This document shows, piece after piece, positions 48,725 to 60,964 of a stretch of 64,000 nucleotides of DNA. Under the pieces are notes generated by a model. It was given only the letters and a program-made list of their open reading frames with translations. It did no database searches and was not told where the DNA came from. The first letter of the stretch is position 1. The number at the start of each line of letters is the position of its first letter. The DNA comes from Acridotheres tristis. Lineage: Eukaryota; Chordata; Aves; Passeriformes; Sturnidae. The position numbers and the translations under genes were made by a program. The stretch lies in NCBI GenBank assembly GCA_037013685.1, contig CM072884.1, positions 111,950,048-112,014,047 on the forward strand, in the 5' to 3' direction.

Positions 48725-51195
48725 TTTCAAATTGACACTGTGGTTTGCATTTGTGTTTGCAATTTTTGTGTGTCACACCCATGACAGATCTGCTACTCGC
48801 CAGGTTAAAATAGGCCAGGCTTTTTGGGCTGTGAAAATGTAGGAGCAAACAGCCTGAGTGTAAAGTGCACAGGTGCTGTGTATCTTCTTTTCCAGACAGT
48901 TCTGCTGAAACACTTCCAGCCCTTTTTTGACAGTGCCTTGCCATCCCTGTGCTGAGCTTCTCTGGCCCAGACATTGCAGCCATCCCCAATTAATTCATCG
49001 ACAGCTCCACGCCCAGGACTGGAAATGAAGCCTGAGGGAGGCCTCTAAGGAGGAGCATTCATACTCAGAAACTATCTTTTGTTGCCATGAAGTTGTGCTG
49101 CAGAATCTCAGCCTGAGATGTACCTTCCTCCTGAATCGTGTGTTGAATTGCTTTGCCCCCCTTGCCCTTAATACATTCTGTATCATTATTAGTAAATAAA
49201 GTGAATCATGAACAATTTCCATTATTCCCCACTTTAGATGGGGTGTATGGCAGCCTTGTTCATTCATCATTGCAGCCCATCCTGGCTGCTTGCAAAAGGC
49301 AGGGATTTTTATTTTTCTCTTCCAGCTTCAGAGGCTTCCCACTCTGTACCCTGGGCCCCAAAACTGCATCTGGTGCCTACTGGCATAAATCCATTCTTCC
49401 CCGACACCATCTGAAGAGCTGGTCTGGAAAATCAGCCCTGACATTTATGAGTGGCTCTCCACAGTGTTTGCTGCAGGAATCCCAGAAAGCTCAGCCCTCT
49501 GTATCCCTCCTTCTTGCTGTTCTTTTGTGCCCTTTTTCCCAGACAAAATGGGTGTGGTTTCAGGTTTTATAGGAAATGTGTTGCATATCCATTTTTTGGG
49601 TGGCAATGAGACCCAACTCACCAGATTTTGTGTTAAGAGTGTCTTGGTGGCCATTTATAAGCACAGGATTGTGTTACCAATGTGTGAGACCTGAGCAGGG
49701 AAATAAGCACTGTAAGTCTCTATTTCTAAAAAAAAAACAGAAAAAAGAAAAAAATGAACTCTCAGAAAAGGTCAAACACTATTTTAGAAAGTTAGGGAGT
49801 TATGGCAGGCACACCTACGTGTGACTATAAAGATAATAATTTGCCTTTCAGTGAAAATAAATCTACAGATCCTCACTGTCTGCTCCATGTGTACTTCCAA
49901 CCCAAAATGGTAAGTGTATTTTTATACCAGCTTTTAATTAAACACTAAAAATCCAGATTTAAATAAGGTCTTAGTTTAGATGGGCAAGGATGTGCCTGGA
50001 GGCCTCCAAAGCATCCCCAGTGCTCACGGGGCTGCCTGCAGGATTTCCAGCTTGTCCTGTACAATGGGAACAACATCCTGGCATTGGGGTCCAGAGCCTG
50101 GGACAGGGATGGAGCCAGAGCTGATGGAGTCCCTGGTGTGAAGAGTAAAATCCTCGAGCTGCTCACTGGTCAGCATTGTAGAGCTACAGCTTCCTCCAGG
50201 ACCTGCTCCCTGCCTTCCAGGAGCCTTGGAAAACACGGATTTTGCAAGAGGGGAGTGAAGGATGGAGAGACCCTGCTGCTGCTGCTGCACTGGGATTGTT
50301 TGTGGGTCTCCCTGTGACCCTGCAGGGATGAGCCCAGCACAGGCAGAGCTGAGGAACTCCGTGTCCCTACCATGAGAGACGTTCAGTGAAGCTCAGACAG
50401 ACCCCAAGACCTTGGCTGGATCTTCTCTGTGCCATTCAGCACCTGGACAACACGGCCCTGATGTGCCCACATTTGCAGAAAATGGGAATATTAATAACTT
50501 CAGCCATTTTTTTTAATTAGAGGGTTTTTTTACAGTCAGTTTTCAGCCAAGCTGCAAACCTTACCCAGATTCCAAGGAGTCCACACTTGATTCCACAACC
50601 CTTTTAAACTGCCCACAGAAACACAGGGATCATTAGGGATTTTGACTTTCTTTCTGCAAATTTTTCTATCTTAGAATATTTCTTTCCCCAGCTAAAATAT
50701 GATTTTAAAATAAATTTCTCAGCACATGTGTATTAAAGGTAAACCATTTTACCTACATCTTAGGATTAGTCATCCCATGATCTTTTTCTGTGCCATCTTC
50801 TCGAGTTTTGGTCACATTAGGAAAATAGTCTCTGACGATCTAAATTGCTGGATAGTCAGAAGGACACCTCATCCATCCAAAAGGTTCTGTTAATTCCTGA
50901 CTGAATTTTACTTCCTGATGCAACACAGATTCTTCATTCCCTCTCTGGGCAGTGGTGGGAGCACCTGGATATCTTCACAGCAGGTCCTGCCTGCATTCCC
51001 CAAGGTGTCCTGACTCTGCTGCTGTCCCCTGGGTGTTGTGACCTCTCCTTGGAGGCACTGGTGGCTGGAAGGACATCAGAGCATGACCCAGCATGAGCTC
51101 TGCTTGAAGAAAGGTTAATGAGAATATTTTGAGCTGGTTAATGAGGATATTGGGGCCAACTGGAAAGCGGAAAATTATTTCAAAATTTAATTTTA
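48725..51195. other. Intergenic DNA downstream of ERG
   Basis: Single-copy DNA with no gene or mobile element recognised. The frames found (up to 139 residues at 49153-49572) look like chance. Confidence 0.55.
49195..49200 (+). terminator. Possible distal polyadenylation signal
   Basis: A second AATAAA lies in AGTAAATAAAGTG, about 500 bases past the first. T-rich but only weakly GT-rich sequence follows. It could serve a longer ERG 3'UTR. Evidence is weak. Confidence 0.3.
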
Positions 51196-51199
51196 TGCC

Positions 51200-51440
51200 G
51201 TCACAGAATGGTTTTGTATTGGAAGGGAAATAAAGGTTCCAACAGGGACACCTTCCACTGTCCCAGGCTGCTCCAGCCCCAATGTCCAACCTGGCCTTGG
51301 GCACTGCCAGGGATCCAGGGGCAGCCACAGCTGCTCTGGGCACCCTGTGCCAGCCCTGCCCACCCTCCCAGGGAGCAATTCCTGCCCAATATCCCATTTA
51401 ACCCCACTTTCTGTCACTTTGAAGCCATTCTTCTTATCCT
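51200..51440 (-). mobile_element. CR1 LINE 3' fragment, minus strand
   Basis: The tail at the left (TCACAGAATGGTTTTGTATT) is followed by AACAGGGACACCTTCCACTG and CCAACCTGGCCTTGGGCACT, up to CTTTGAAGCCATTCTTCTTA. The stretch with CCACCCCTGCCATGG is missing, so a deletion lies near 51238. Confidence 0.9.
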
Positions 51441-51444
51441 GGCA

Positions 51445-52555
51445 CTTCAGGCTCTTGTAAAAAGTCCTTTTCCATCTTTCTTGTTGCTCCCTCCCCAGCA
51501 CTTTTTAAAAAGGGCAAATATTTTCAAGAAAACTAGCAAAATACCTAGAGTTCTTAGGCCAGGAATTGCCTCAAGATGTCTTTTTAAATCACCAGATTGA
51601 GGACTTCTCAAAACCAGGCTCAGAAAATTTTGGGGTTGCATGCCAGAATGTTGGTCCATATATATATATTATAAAAATCTGAGGGGCAGAATAATTTTCT
51701 GTGCCCAATCCTAGAAGCAGTGAGGAATTCTGTTTGGGAAACCCTGTCCATCCATCTCATCATAACAAACCTATTTTCTACTGTACATTTATTGATGTTT
51801 CCTTAACCTCCTTTGAAAAGGTTTCCATTCCAGGGTATTCAGGGTATTTCCACCCATTCCTCTTACACATAGCCCAACACATCTCATAGTCAAAGAGGAT
51901 TTTTTGTTTGTTTTCCTGCCATTTCTGTATTTTGTAATTCCATGTGATTGCACTCCCCATGTATCACCCTCTGGAGTTCTTTGCCTGCCTCAGTGTTTAC
52001 AGCTTTCCAGATATTTGTGGTTTGTTATCACACTGCCTTTGACTGGGTGTCTGCCAAGCTTAGACACATTCCACTTCACAAACCTATCCCTCTTCTTCTC
52101 TGACAATTGTTAATGTGCCCTTTTTCTTTAGTGATTTCTTCCCCCCTGTCTCCCCTGCACATTGCCAGGCCTGATGTCTCCTCCTGGCTAAACCATTCCC
52201 ATCTAGGACTTTTTTTGACTGCACCTCCATCCCACTGGATTTTGTTCTTCCCAGTCAAGCAGCTGATGCACTTTTAGTCCCACCTGGATGAAACTCTCAC
52301 CTTGAGCAGCTAAAAGATGAATTTCCATGTTCTTCTTTCTTTGGGGTTTCCTTCTTGTGAGCAGAAAATCCTCCTTTCCTCAGGTGTCTCCACCAGCAGA
52401 CCACTGGGAAGGATTTCCCAAATTCTTGGAGTGAAACTGCTGCACTGGTTCCACCAGCTCATCCTGCCCCCAGAAAAGTGCCTGTCCATTTCCAGTTGTC
52501 TTCGTGCTGAAGGTGTCATTTTTCTCTTAAAAAAAAAAACTTAAAATCTGCTCTG
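51445..52555. other. Intergenic single-copy DNA
   Basis: Nothing recognised. There is a short TA run near 51659. Confidence 0.5.
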
Positions 52556-52556
52556 C

Positions 52557-52695
52557 AGAGAATCACAGGATTGCAGAACCATCAAGGATGGAAGAAACCT
52601 TCAAGCTCATCCAGTCCCACTGACACCCCAGCACTGCCAGCATCACCCCAAAACCACGTCCCCAAATTCCATATCCAGATGCCAAATTGGATACA
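52557..52695 (-). mobile_element. CR1 LINE fragment, minus strand
   Basis: Motifs: AGAATCACAGGATTGCAGAA, then CATCAAGGATGGAAGAAACC, then CAAGCTCATCCAGTCCCACT and AAACCACGTCCCCAAATTCC. It is a diverged tail-side fragment. Confidence 0.75.
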
Positions 52696-52699
52696 GGCT

Positions 52700-55235
52700 T
52701 CTAAAACAGGCACAAGGACTTGGACTAAATGATTGCCATGGTACTTCTAGGTTTCCAAGCAGTTCTAAGAGGATGTGAAAGGCAAGTTTTAAGTTTTAGG
52801 CACGTGTTTAGTCAATTCATTCATATATTTTTGCAAAATTCCCAATTTTGTGTCACAAAACAGGCATGTAGATCCCTTGGCCACCCGAGACGTGGGCACA
52901 GGACTGCAGGGATGAGAGAGGGCTTCACAGACCACTTTTCTTCACCCTCATGGAGAAGAGCTGGAGGACTTGTGAAGTTCTCCAGTATTTCTGCAACCAC
53001 ACTGACCACTGAAATGGCCACTTTTAGAAATAATGTCTCTTTTCTCCTGTACCTGGGGAGGGGTATGTTCACCTGCATTAGTGTACTCAAAATACAAGGG
53101 GGAAAAAGGGGAAAAAAATCAAAATATTCTCTTTTTTTATGATTTAAAAATACCCTCTTGCTGTCTAGTTCCCAGAAATTGGTCTGGTACATCCACACAT
53201 TTCAGTTTGCTGGAATGGGAATGAATTGGGATGAGCCAGCCATGAGTCTGCTCCCATTGTGCTGGAGAGGGTAAATACAGATCATGACTAACAGATGTTG
53301 CTTTGAAGTGCTCCTATCTTTAAATACACAAGGCTAATAAATGCTGGAAAGTTCTGTATTTTCTACCAAGACTAGGCTGAACATTTTCCACTCTTTCTTC
53401 AAAGAAGGGGGGGGGATTTTTTTTTTTTTTTATTATTTCTTCCAGCATATGCTGAGGATAAATCCAGGAAATATGTGGAAGGTCCTTGGACATTGTGATG
53501 GGCTCATATCCTGGCACAGAGGCACAGCTCATGGCCTGGCTCCCCAAGGGGCTGGAGTGTCTGAATGGCTGCTGGTTACAAATATGGAAAAATTCCAATT
53601 CTCTGCATGGCTGTAAGCAAGCTGTACACCTTCCACCACACGTTTCCAAGGAAAAGACAGAAAATTAGGACTACAGCAAGCGGCACACGGCCTTTGGAGG
53701 AGGGCTTGAGTCTCAAAAAAAAGTGAAAATTACCTTGGCTGTGGCAGGAGGTGACAGGGGAGGGGACATACAGCCAAGGATGCAGAGAAATAAAAGAGCT
53801 TTTATCAGCAGGGCTTGGGAAGAGGAAGGAAAAATGGGAGAAAGAGGCAAAAATGGAGATGTAAAGAAGAAGAAGAGTTCTGAAGTGTTGTCAGAGGAGT
53901 AGCAAAATGCTGTGGCACTGACACCCTTATTAACCATTTCTAGAAGTGGAGTTCAAGACATCCTTGCAGGGGTTGCCTGGTGCTGTTGGAGCTGATGTGA
54001 TGATGGTGACACGAGGTCAGCTCTGAGCTGTCACCAAACAGGGAGGCAGCAGAGCATCAAAAACGGGCTGAGAGCATGAGGAGGGCAGCAGCCAAACAGG
54101 TTGGCTTAGCTCAACCTGCCCCTTAGAAAATGGGGGATTCCACAGCACAGGGCATGCCAGGGAGGCTCCAAGGGCCAGGGAAACCCAAGCAGCTCATTTT
54201 CCTGTCTCCCCATGGAAAGTGAGATGGATCTGAGGGATGTGGGGAAGGAAACAGCGCCTGGATGTCAAGAGGTTTGCAGAAAGAGAGATGGAAGAGGAAG
54301 AAGGGGTGACTGCGAGCCCGAGGGAAATCAGAGGTTCAGGAGAAGAAAAAGGAGGCTTAAAAAGAAGGTAAGGTCAGGTTTAGCTCCAAAACTGAGCCCA
54401 AAGGATGGGCTGCAGAGCAGCTGTGGTGTGCAGTTGGGTAGGAGAGGGCAGGTCAGCACATCTGGGCTGAAGCAGCAGCCTGAGCCGAGGAGATGCTGGA
54501 GAGGGTAAATGTTGTACTTCATTTCTCTTTCTACACTCACCACTTTAATATATTTTCAGCTAACATTTCATTACAATTTCCACAAACATTTCATGTCACG
54601 ACTTCATTACAATGCAGGCAGCAGACGGAACAGCTGTAAAATAGCCCTGCCAATGCTGGTAATTTGCACTGGGAATGTAATATCCAGCTCCAGTCGCTGT
54701 GCAAAATGAGCTAACCAGCATTTTTCATTTCTTTAACCACTTACCTCAACAATTAAATGTATTGCAATGCTAAATGGGTAGTGTATAATCAGTCACTGCA
54801 GACTGTGTAAAAGCATCAGACCATACATCTCTGTTGTTTTGTCATGAGCTGTACAAAGTGCTGGCTTAGCACTCTGCAGACGGCTTTGTCCACTCTCGTT
54901 ACTTTAATTGCACACCAAAAAGCAGGAAAGTTTCATTCATACTCTCTGTGTGTGTCTCCTGCTCTGTGCCAAATTCAATATTCTCTCCTTTTCCTACTCA
55001 ATGCAGATCACAGAGGAAGGGTTTAGCACAGCAGGCTTTGAGGTGGGAAACCAGTCACTGCTTTAAAATTTGTGATGTTCCACTGTCACTACTGGGACAG
55101 CTCTTGAGCTGAGACATGCCTGGTGCTCTCAGTTACTGCTGGATTTCAATTTCTCTGCTTTGGACAAAAGCTGGGGTGTTTGGTTTGTGATTCAGTCATC
55201 TATTTCTCAAAAATGTCTGGTGGGCTTTACTCAGA
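52700..55235. other. Intergenic single-copy DNA
   Basis: No gene or repeat recognised apart from a G run and T run at 53407-53432. The AT-rich part 54500-54960 is free of repeats and looks unique. It could be regulatory, but I have no direct evidence. Confidence 0.5.
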
Positions 55236-55238
55236 ATA

Positions 55239-55795
55239 AAATCATGGAGTGGTTTGGGTTGGAAAGGACCTTAAATCCCATCCAGTGCCACCCCTGCCAT
55301 GGCAGGGACACCTCCCACTGTCCCAGGCTGCTCCAGCCCCAATGTCCAACCTGGCCTTGGGCACTGCCAGGGATCCAGGGGCAGCCACAGCTGCTCTGGG
55401 AATTCCAGCCCAGCCCCTCCCAGGGAACAATTCCTAATTCCCAATATCCCATCCAGCCCTGCCATTCCCTGGGTGCTGTCCCTCCATTCCCTGGGTGCTG
55501 TCCCTCCATTCCCTGGGTGCTGTCCCTCCATCCCTTGGCAATTGTCTCTCTCCATGGTTCCTGCAGCTCCTTCAGGCCCTGCAAGGCCACCCTGAGCTCA
55601 GCCCAAAGCTTCTCCTCTCCAGGCTGAACAATCCCAGCTGTGCCAGCCTTTCCTCCCAGCAGAGCTGCTCCATCCCTCTGCTCATCCTGCTGCCTCCTCT
55701 GGGCTCTCTGCAGCAGCTCCAGCTCCTCCCCAAGCTGGGACAGGGCTGGGGCAGCTCTGCAGGTGGGGTCACACCTGAGCAGAGGGGCACAGGGA
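55239..55795 (-). mobile_element. Long CR1 LINE 3' fragment with a small minisatellite
   Basis: The tail lies at the left (AAATCATGGAGTGGTTTGGG). The body follows through CCACCCCTGCCATGGCAGGG and CCAACCTGGCCTTGGGCACT. Three 22-bp units sit at 55467-55532. The element extends to GGCAGCTCTGCAGGTGGGGT and ACACCTGAGCAGAGGGGCAC. It is well preserved, so probably young. Confidence 0.93.
55467..55532 (-). repeat. 22-bp minisatellite, 3 copies, inside a CR1
   Basis: Units start at 55467, 55489 and 55511 and contain CCCTGGGTGCTGTCCCTCCA. This is the reverse complement of the unit expanded to 11 copies at 37261-37502. Confidence 0.95.
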
Positions 55796-56167
55796 CAGAA
55801 TTATGCTACAGAGTCATTGCCTGTACCATGCATTTCCCCCCCTGTTTTGGCACAAAGTAAAAGGAGATAAATTGGAAGAAGTAAAGCAGCTGTATTTAGT
55901 CAGAATACCTGGCAAAATGTAGTGAAGTGAACGTGAGCTGACTGATGATAAAGTTTCCAAAAGACCATAAGCAACTCTCAGAATCTGATAGACTGATGGG
56001 ATTTATGTTCCTGAGACATTCCAGAAATCCCTCCCTGGTGCTTTGTCATTTAAGAAAGTCACATTCCTTTGGAAGGGCTTGAAGCTGAGTGCACAGCCCT
56101 GGGGTGACCCTGCCTCCAGCAAAGGCAGCCACGGGGCTGGGGGGAAAATGCCACTGTAAAAAAAAAA

Positions 56168-56345
56168 TAGAATTGGCTGAGTTGGAAGGAACCCACCAGG
56201 ATCATCCAGTCCAACTCCTGGCTCTGCACAGGACACCCAGGAATTCCAGCATGTGCTGAGAATATTGTACAAATGCTTCTTGAACTCAGACAGACTCTGT
56301 CCTCTTGTCCTGTCCGTGGGATCAGTCAGCTCCTGATGGATCAAT
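56168..56345 (-). mobile_element. CR1 LINE fragment, minus strand
   Basis: Motifs: GAATTGGCTGAGTTGGAAGG, AACCCACCAGGATCATCCAG, TCCAACTCCTGGCTCTGCAC, and AAATGCTTCTTGAACTCAGA. It is a subfamily shared with 15443-15540. Confidence 0.85.
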
Positions 56346-56439
56346 CCCTGTTTTTCATGGAGCTGTGGCTGTGGCAAGGCACCAGGAGCTTTTCAGCAAG
56401 AACAACAAAAAAACCTGTTTAAAAAGCACAGGAGTGGTA

Positions 56440-56697
56440 TTGTAAAGGTGGGCTGACAGCTGGCTGGATGGGAGCCAGCGTGTGCCTGGGTGGCCAAGGA
56501 GGCCAGTGGCATCCAGGAATTGTGTGGCCAGCAGGAGAGGGCAGGGATTGTCCCTCTGTGCTGGGCACTGCTGAGGCCACACCGTGACTTTCCCTGTCCA
56601 GTTTTGGACTCCTCACTCCCAAAGGGACATCGAGGGGCTGGGGCGTGTCCAGAGAAGGGAATGGAGTTGGGGAAGGGTCTGGAAAACAACACACACG
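56440..56697 (+). mobile_element. CR1 LINE fragment from the end of ORF2
   Basis: It contains GGGTGGCCAAGGAGGCCAGT, GGCATCCAGGAATTGTGTGG, then CCACACCGTGACTTTCCCTG and CGTGTCCAGAGAAGGGAATG. In CR1 this is the last part of the reverse-transcriptase ORF and the start of the 3'UTR. The frame here is broken, so no protein is expected. Confidence 0.82.
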
Positions 56698-56699
56698 TG

Positions 56700-58980
56700 T
56701 GGGATTTCCATGCCCCCAGTGCTCCCTGGTGAAGTCTCCCCATCATCTCCTCATTCCCACACCAGCACTCCTGCAGGGTTTTACCAAGTGGTTTTGAAGA
56801 GGTGTTTTGGGGGCTGTTTTGCAGTACAGCCCTTATTCAGACTCTCCCCTCGCCTCTTTTCTCCTGCAGTGCTGTGGCTGCTGAGAGTTGGCTGCACAGG
56901 ACGTTTTAGGATGCTCCATGCACTTTCTGTTTGAAGGTCTGGGCTCTGTGGGAAGGGCTCTGTGCCCTTTTCCCAGCCTGGAGCAGCTGTGGTGCTGAGC
57001 CTGGAGCCCCAGGGCAGCTGAGGACAGGCAGAGGTGCCTGGGATGGGACACAATGACAGCAAGGAAATGTGGAAATGCCACAGTCAGTGCCCTGGGCTGG
57101 GTTTGTGCTGCTGCTGCCGTCACTGCAGGTACAACTTCAGCTCCTTGTGAGGATTTCCTGCCCTTTTCCTGTGCCCCAGCAGATCCCTGTGGTGTGGGTG
57201 GCAGTGTGCTCACCCCAGGGACTCCCCAGAGCCACAGCTCCCTCTGCTCACACGTGTCAGGTCACACTGGCTGGCTAAGGCATATTCCCATTTCTCCCAA
57301 AAGATGGCACTAGGATTCACCGAAACTGAGCTGGATATTTCCATGTCCGTGAGAATTCCCCCCAGAACCCCGCAGGCAGTGTCCATCCCTGCCTTCCATA
57401 ACCCTCTGGAGCATCCTTCCCTGGGCTGACCCTGACTGGGCTCAGGGCTATGGGCAAGAGGGAAAATCGAGTTATCACCTGCTCAGAGGGTGCAGCAGGA
57501 GGGGATGTCTTTTCCAAGGATGCAAATATTCCTCCCCCCATTCCCTCCCTTTACATCCTGTGTTTTATTTCCGAGGCAATGAGAAAAACAAATATTGGAA
57601 TTAATCTTCTTGCACGCTGACATTATCTGCTGTAGCAAAATTGACAACATTAAGATTTTTACTCAGAAGTTAATTATTTTTTCATTTGAACAACATAACC
57701 CATAAGCTTATGAATAGAGAATCTGCCTGGTAATTTAGACCAGGTTTTAAGGGCTTTTTTTTTTTATGCAAATGTTTCTACATAAAGATAATTATAGAAA
57801 TATTTCCATGATTAAAACTAATGAAAGTAACTTTTGGTGAGATTATTTTTCCTTGCAATTGCTATAACCCATTGAAGAGAGCTTTTTATCTATCAGTGAA
57901 GCAATCATTTCTCTTCCTAAAAAACAATCCCCATGCCAAGACAATGGACTTTTTGTATTCATTAACATCTCTGATGGAGCTATCACCTGAAGAGGAGGAA
58001 ATTTTCTTTTTATTAAAGAAAATGATAGGATCACAGCTCTATAAATGAAAGGAAGTGAAAGTGTGCAGATGAAGGATTTCCAAAGACAGCAGAATTCTAT
58101 GCTGAAAGTGCTGTCTCAGTGCATTTAATAATGAAAGGAGCACCTTGTCCAAGTAATTCACCTGCCTGGGCTGCTCAGCTGAATCCTTCAACTGCTCTAA
58201 AATCATGCTCATTACCAATAACAACTTCAGCAGTGAGACTTTTTGTTCCTTGGCTTTGCAAATGTTGCAAATGGTGTCTCCTGAAAGAGAGGTGCCTGAT
58301 TCCCATCTGCTTCCAATGTTTGGTGGGACCAAAGTTTAGCATGCAGCCAGAAAAGTTCTTTTTTTTCCCTCTATGTGCTACCAGCACTGAAGAGTGATTA
58401 CAAACACAAGTGTGAGAGGCAGCTGAAGATTCTGCTGAGCCCTGATGTCAACTAGAAACAAGTTTCAAATGATGGCCTTGCAAAATGACCAGATATTTTT
58501 GAGAATTAGAACTGTGAAAGATGCATTGTGGCAAGACCAGGTGGGGTAAAATAACAGGTGATTGCTGTTAGAAGTGTTAGCACCATTGTGTGGCAAAAGC
58601 TAACAGGCTGAAAAACATTTATAAGGTATTGTAACCAGGAAACAAGTTGGTTTCTGATAGAATGGCACAGGGTTTTACATCTCTTATGTTTCACGCTTCA
58701 ATGAGACTTAAAATTGAATAAAATCTTGTTTAAAATGCCTCTCAGTTGCCCCATCCCTGTAGAGCTGGGATTTTTCAACATCTGTCCAGCACTTTACTGT
58801 CCCAGTCCATTTTCCTATTTTCACAGTGATCTGCACATCTCACTCATGCATTTTTTGTGCTTTGCAGTCCATTTTTGCTGCACCTGTCTTTGGGGCTGTT
58901 CAGTGATTTACAAATTGCCACTCACCATTGCAGCACAACTGCTAATTAAGCAGTAAAGGAGTAGCACACATTTGGAGGAG
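56700..58980. other. Intergenic single-copy DNA
   Basis: GC-richer up to about 57540 and AT-rich after. No gene or mobile element recognised. Several short frames at 56749-57313 are not recognisable proteins. Confidence 0.5.
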
Positions 58981-58983
58981 AGG

Positions 58984-59555
58984 ATTGACAGCTCCAGGGT
59001 GGATTCACTTGTAGCTCTTCTGGAGGGCTGGATTCACCCAGGATGTTCTGGAGGGCTGGATTCACCTGTGGAATTTCTGGAAGGCTGGATTCACCCAGGA
59101 TACTCTGGAGGTAAGGATTTATCCATGAAATTTCTGGAGGGCTGGATTCACCCAGGATATTCTGGAGGGCTGGATTCACCCAGGATATTCTGGAGGGTAG
59201 GATTTACACATGGACTTTTTGAAGGGCTGGATTCACTTAAGATATTCTGGAGGGGTGGATTCACCCAGATCATTCTGGAGGGCTGGATTCCCCTGTGGAA
59301 TTCTGGAGGGCTGGATTTGCCCAGGATATTCTGGAGGGTAGAATTCACCCATGAATGTTCTGAAGTCACCCATGGCCATTCTTAAGAGGTGGATTCACCC
59401 AGGACATTTTGGAGGGATGGATTCATCCATGCATATTCTGGAGGGTAGGATTAATCCATGGCCATTTTGGAGGGCTGGATTCACCCCTTCTGGGGGGCAG
59501 GAATCACCTATGGCCCTTCCAGAGGGCAGGATTCACCCATAGCCCTTCCTTAGGG
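58984..59555 (+). repeat. 28-bp minisatellite, about 20 copies
   Basis: The unit is close to GGAGGGCTGGATTCACCCAG plus GATATTCT (28 bp). The GGATTCAC core recurs about every 28 bases from about 59001 to 59528. Units differ by 1-6 bases and a few are shortened, so the array is old and not homogenised. Because 28 is not a multiple of 3, the frames cycle every 84 bases, giving false frames of up to 137 residues on both strands. There are no spacers between units. Confidence 0.95.
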
Positions 59556-59559
59556 CAGC

Positions 59560-60515
59560 AGTTTGCTGCCTTTTATAAACTCAGGAGGACCCTGACAAAA
59601 CAAAACCAACTCCAAAAAACCCTCCAACAAACAACAAGAGCAAAATGCTTCCCAAAGCAGCCCCGAGGGTGGAAGGAGCATCAGTTTGGGATGTTCTGGA
59701 GCCGAAGGCACGGGGTGCTGTAAGAGGAGCTGGCACTAGATGGAGCGATGGGTTAGTGCAGATCCTGCTGGAAGCACATTCCAGCCTGCCCTGGGGTTTG
59801 GCAGGATGGAGCATGTTTGTCAGCCTCCTCTCCAGAGGCACCAGGCTCTGGAGGAGCCGTGTGGTCTCGGGTCAGGGCTCAGAGAGATGCTCAGCTGCCT
59901 TGGCCACCTCTGTCCCACCCCAGTTCCACTCCTCCGCTTCCATCAGCAGCATCCCTGCCCAGAAACTGCAGAAAAAGCCCTGCTAATTACCAAAATTAAT
60001 CATCCCCAGAGGACAGGAGCCAACCTGCAGTGCCAAAACTGGCCCTGGGTTGGGTCTGGCTCTGCCATGGGGGCTGTTTTCCAGCAGCCTCCAAGCCCAG
60101 CTCGTACCTCCACCAGCCAGGGGAGCAGAATTCCACATCTGGGTCCATTCCCGGGGGCTGGAGCAACATCTGGCAGTGCTGAGCTGCCACGGGGAGCTGG
60201 TGGCAAATGGGATTCCTTGGCACCTGGCTCACAGGAGCCTTTCATGTGGTTTTTGGGTGTAACTGAGAGCAGCTTTTGGCCCTGGGGGATGGATGGGGGT
60301 TTTTTGCCTTTGTGTGTGCCCTGTGTTTTGTCATCGTGGTGTGAAACGCGTCTTCTGCAGGGCGGTAATTAACAGGGGATTTATTTAACTCCAGAAATTT
60401 TAGGGAATTTTTTAGGATCTGTTGTAGCTGCTTCTTTGGAATTCTGTATTGAAGATAGTGTGGTCAGCAGGAGCAGGGAAGTGATTATCCCACCGAGGGC
60501 TGGGGGATTTCAATT
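59560..60515. other. Intergenic, GC-richer DNA
   Basis: No gene recognised. Overlapping frames (up to 210 residues at 59740-60372) have biased composition and no family resemblance. Confidence 0.5.
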
Positions 60516-60517
60516 CA

Positions 60518-60962
60518 AGAAAGACATTGAAGTGCTGGGGTGGGTCCAGAGAAGGAAAACAGAGCTGGGGAAGGGTCTAGAGAGTAAATCCTGTAGGGAG
60601 TGGCTGGGGGAGCTGGGAAAGGGGCTCATCCTGGAGAAAAGGAGGTTCAGGAAAGATCTTTTTGCTCACTACAACTCTGGCAGGAGGGTGCAGCCAGGTG
60701 TGGCTCAGGCTCTGCTCCCAGGGAACAAGGGACAGGACAAGGAGCACCAGGGCAGGCTCAGCTTGGACAGCAGCAGGAATTTCCCCATGGAAAGGGAGCT
60801 CAGGCCTTGGCAGGGGCTGCCCAGGGAGCTTTGGAGTGCCCATCCCTGGAGTTGGCACCTGGAGGTGGCACTCAGGGTGACAAGGTGGCCATGGGGCACA
60901 GCTGGGACTGCAGGGGCTGGGAGGGCTTTGCCAGCCTCAAGGATCCTGGGATTCTGTGATAA
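60518..60962 (+). mobile_element. CR1 LINE 3' fragment with intact tail
   Basis: It begins AAGACATTGAAGTGCTGGGG and runs through AGGAGGTTCAGGAAAGATCT, CTCACTACAACTCTGGCAGG and GGAACAAGGGACAGGACAAG. It ends AGGATCCTGGGATTCTGTGA. It belongs to a longer-3'UTR subfamily than the CCATGGCAGGGG copies. It causes most of the 306-residue frame at 60436-61356. Confidence 0.9.
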
Positions 60963-60964
60963 TA

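Noticed and set aside
58972..59385. Periodic 137-residue frame resembling a repeat protein
   Set aside because: It arises from the 28-bp minisatellite. The array is also open on the other strand and lacks a promoter or splice context.
58984..59555. CRISPR-like array of 28-bp repeats
   Set aside because: The units are directly adjacent with no spacers, in a vertebrate genome.
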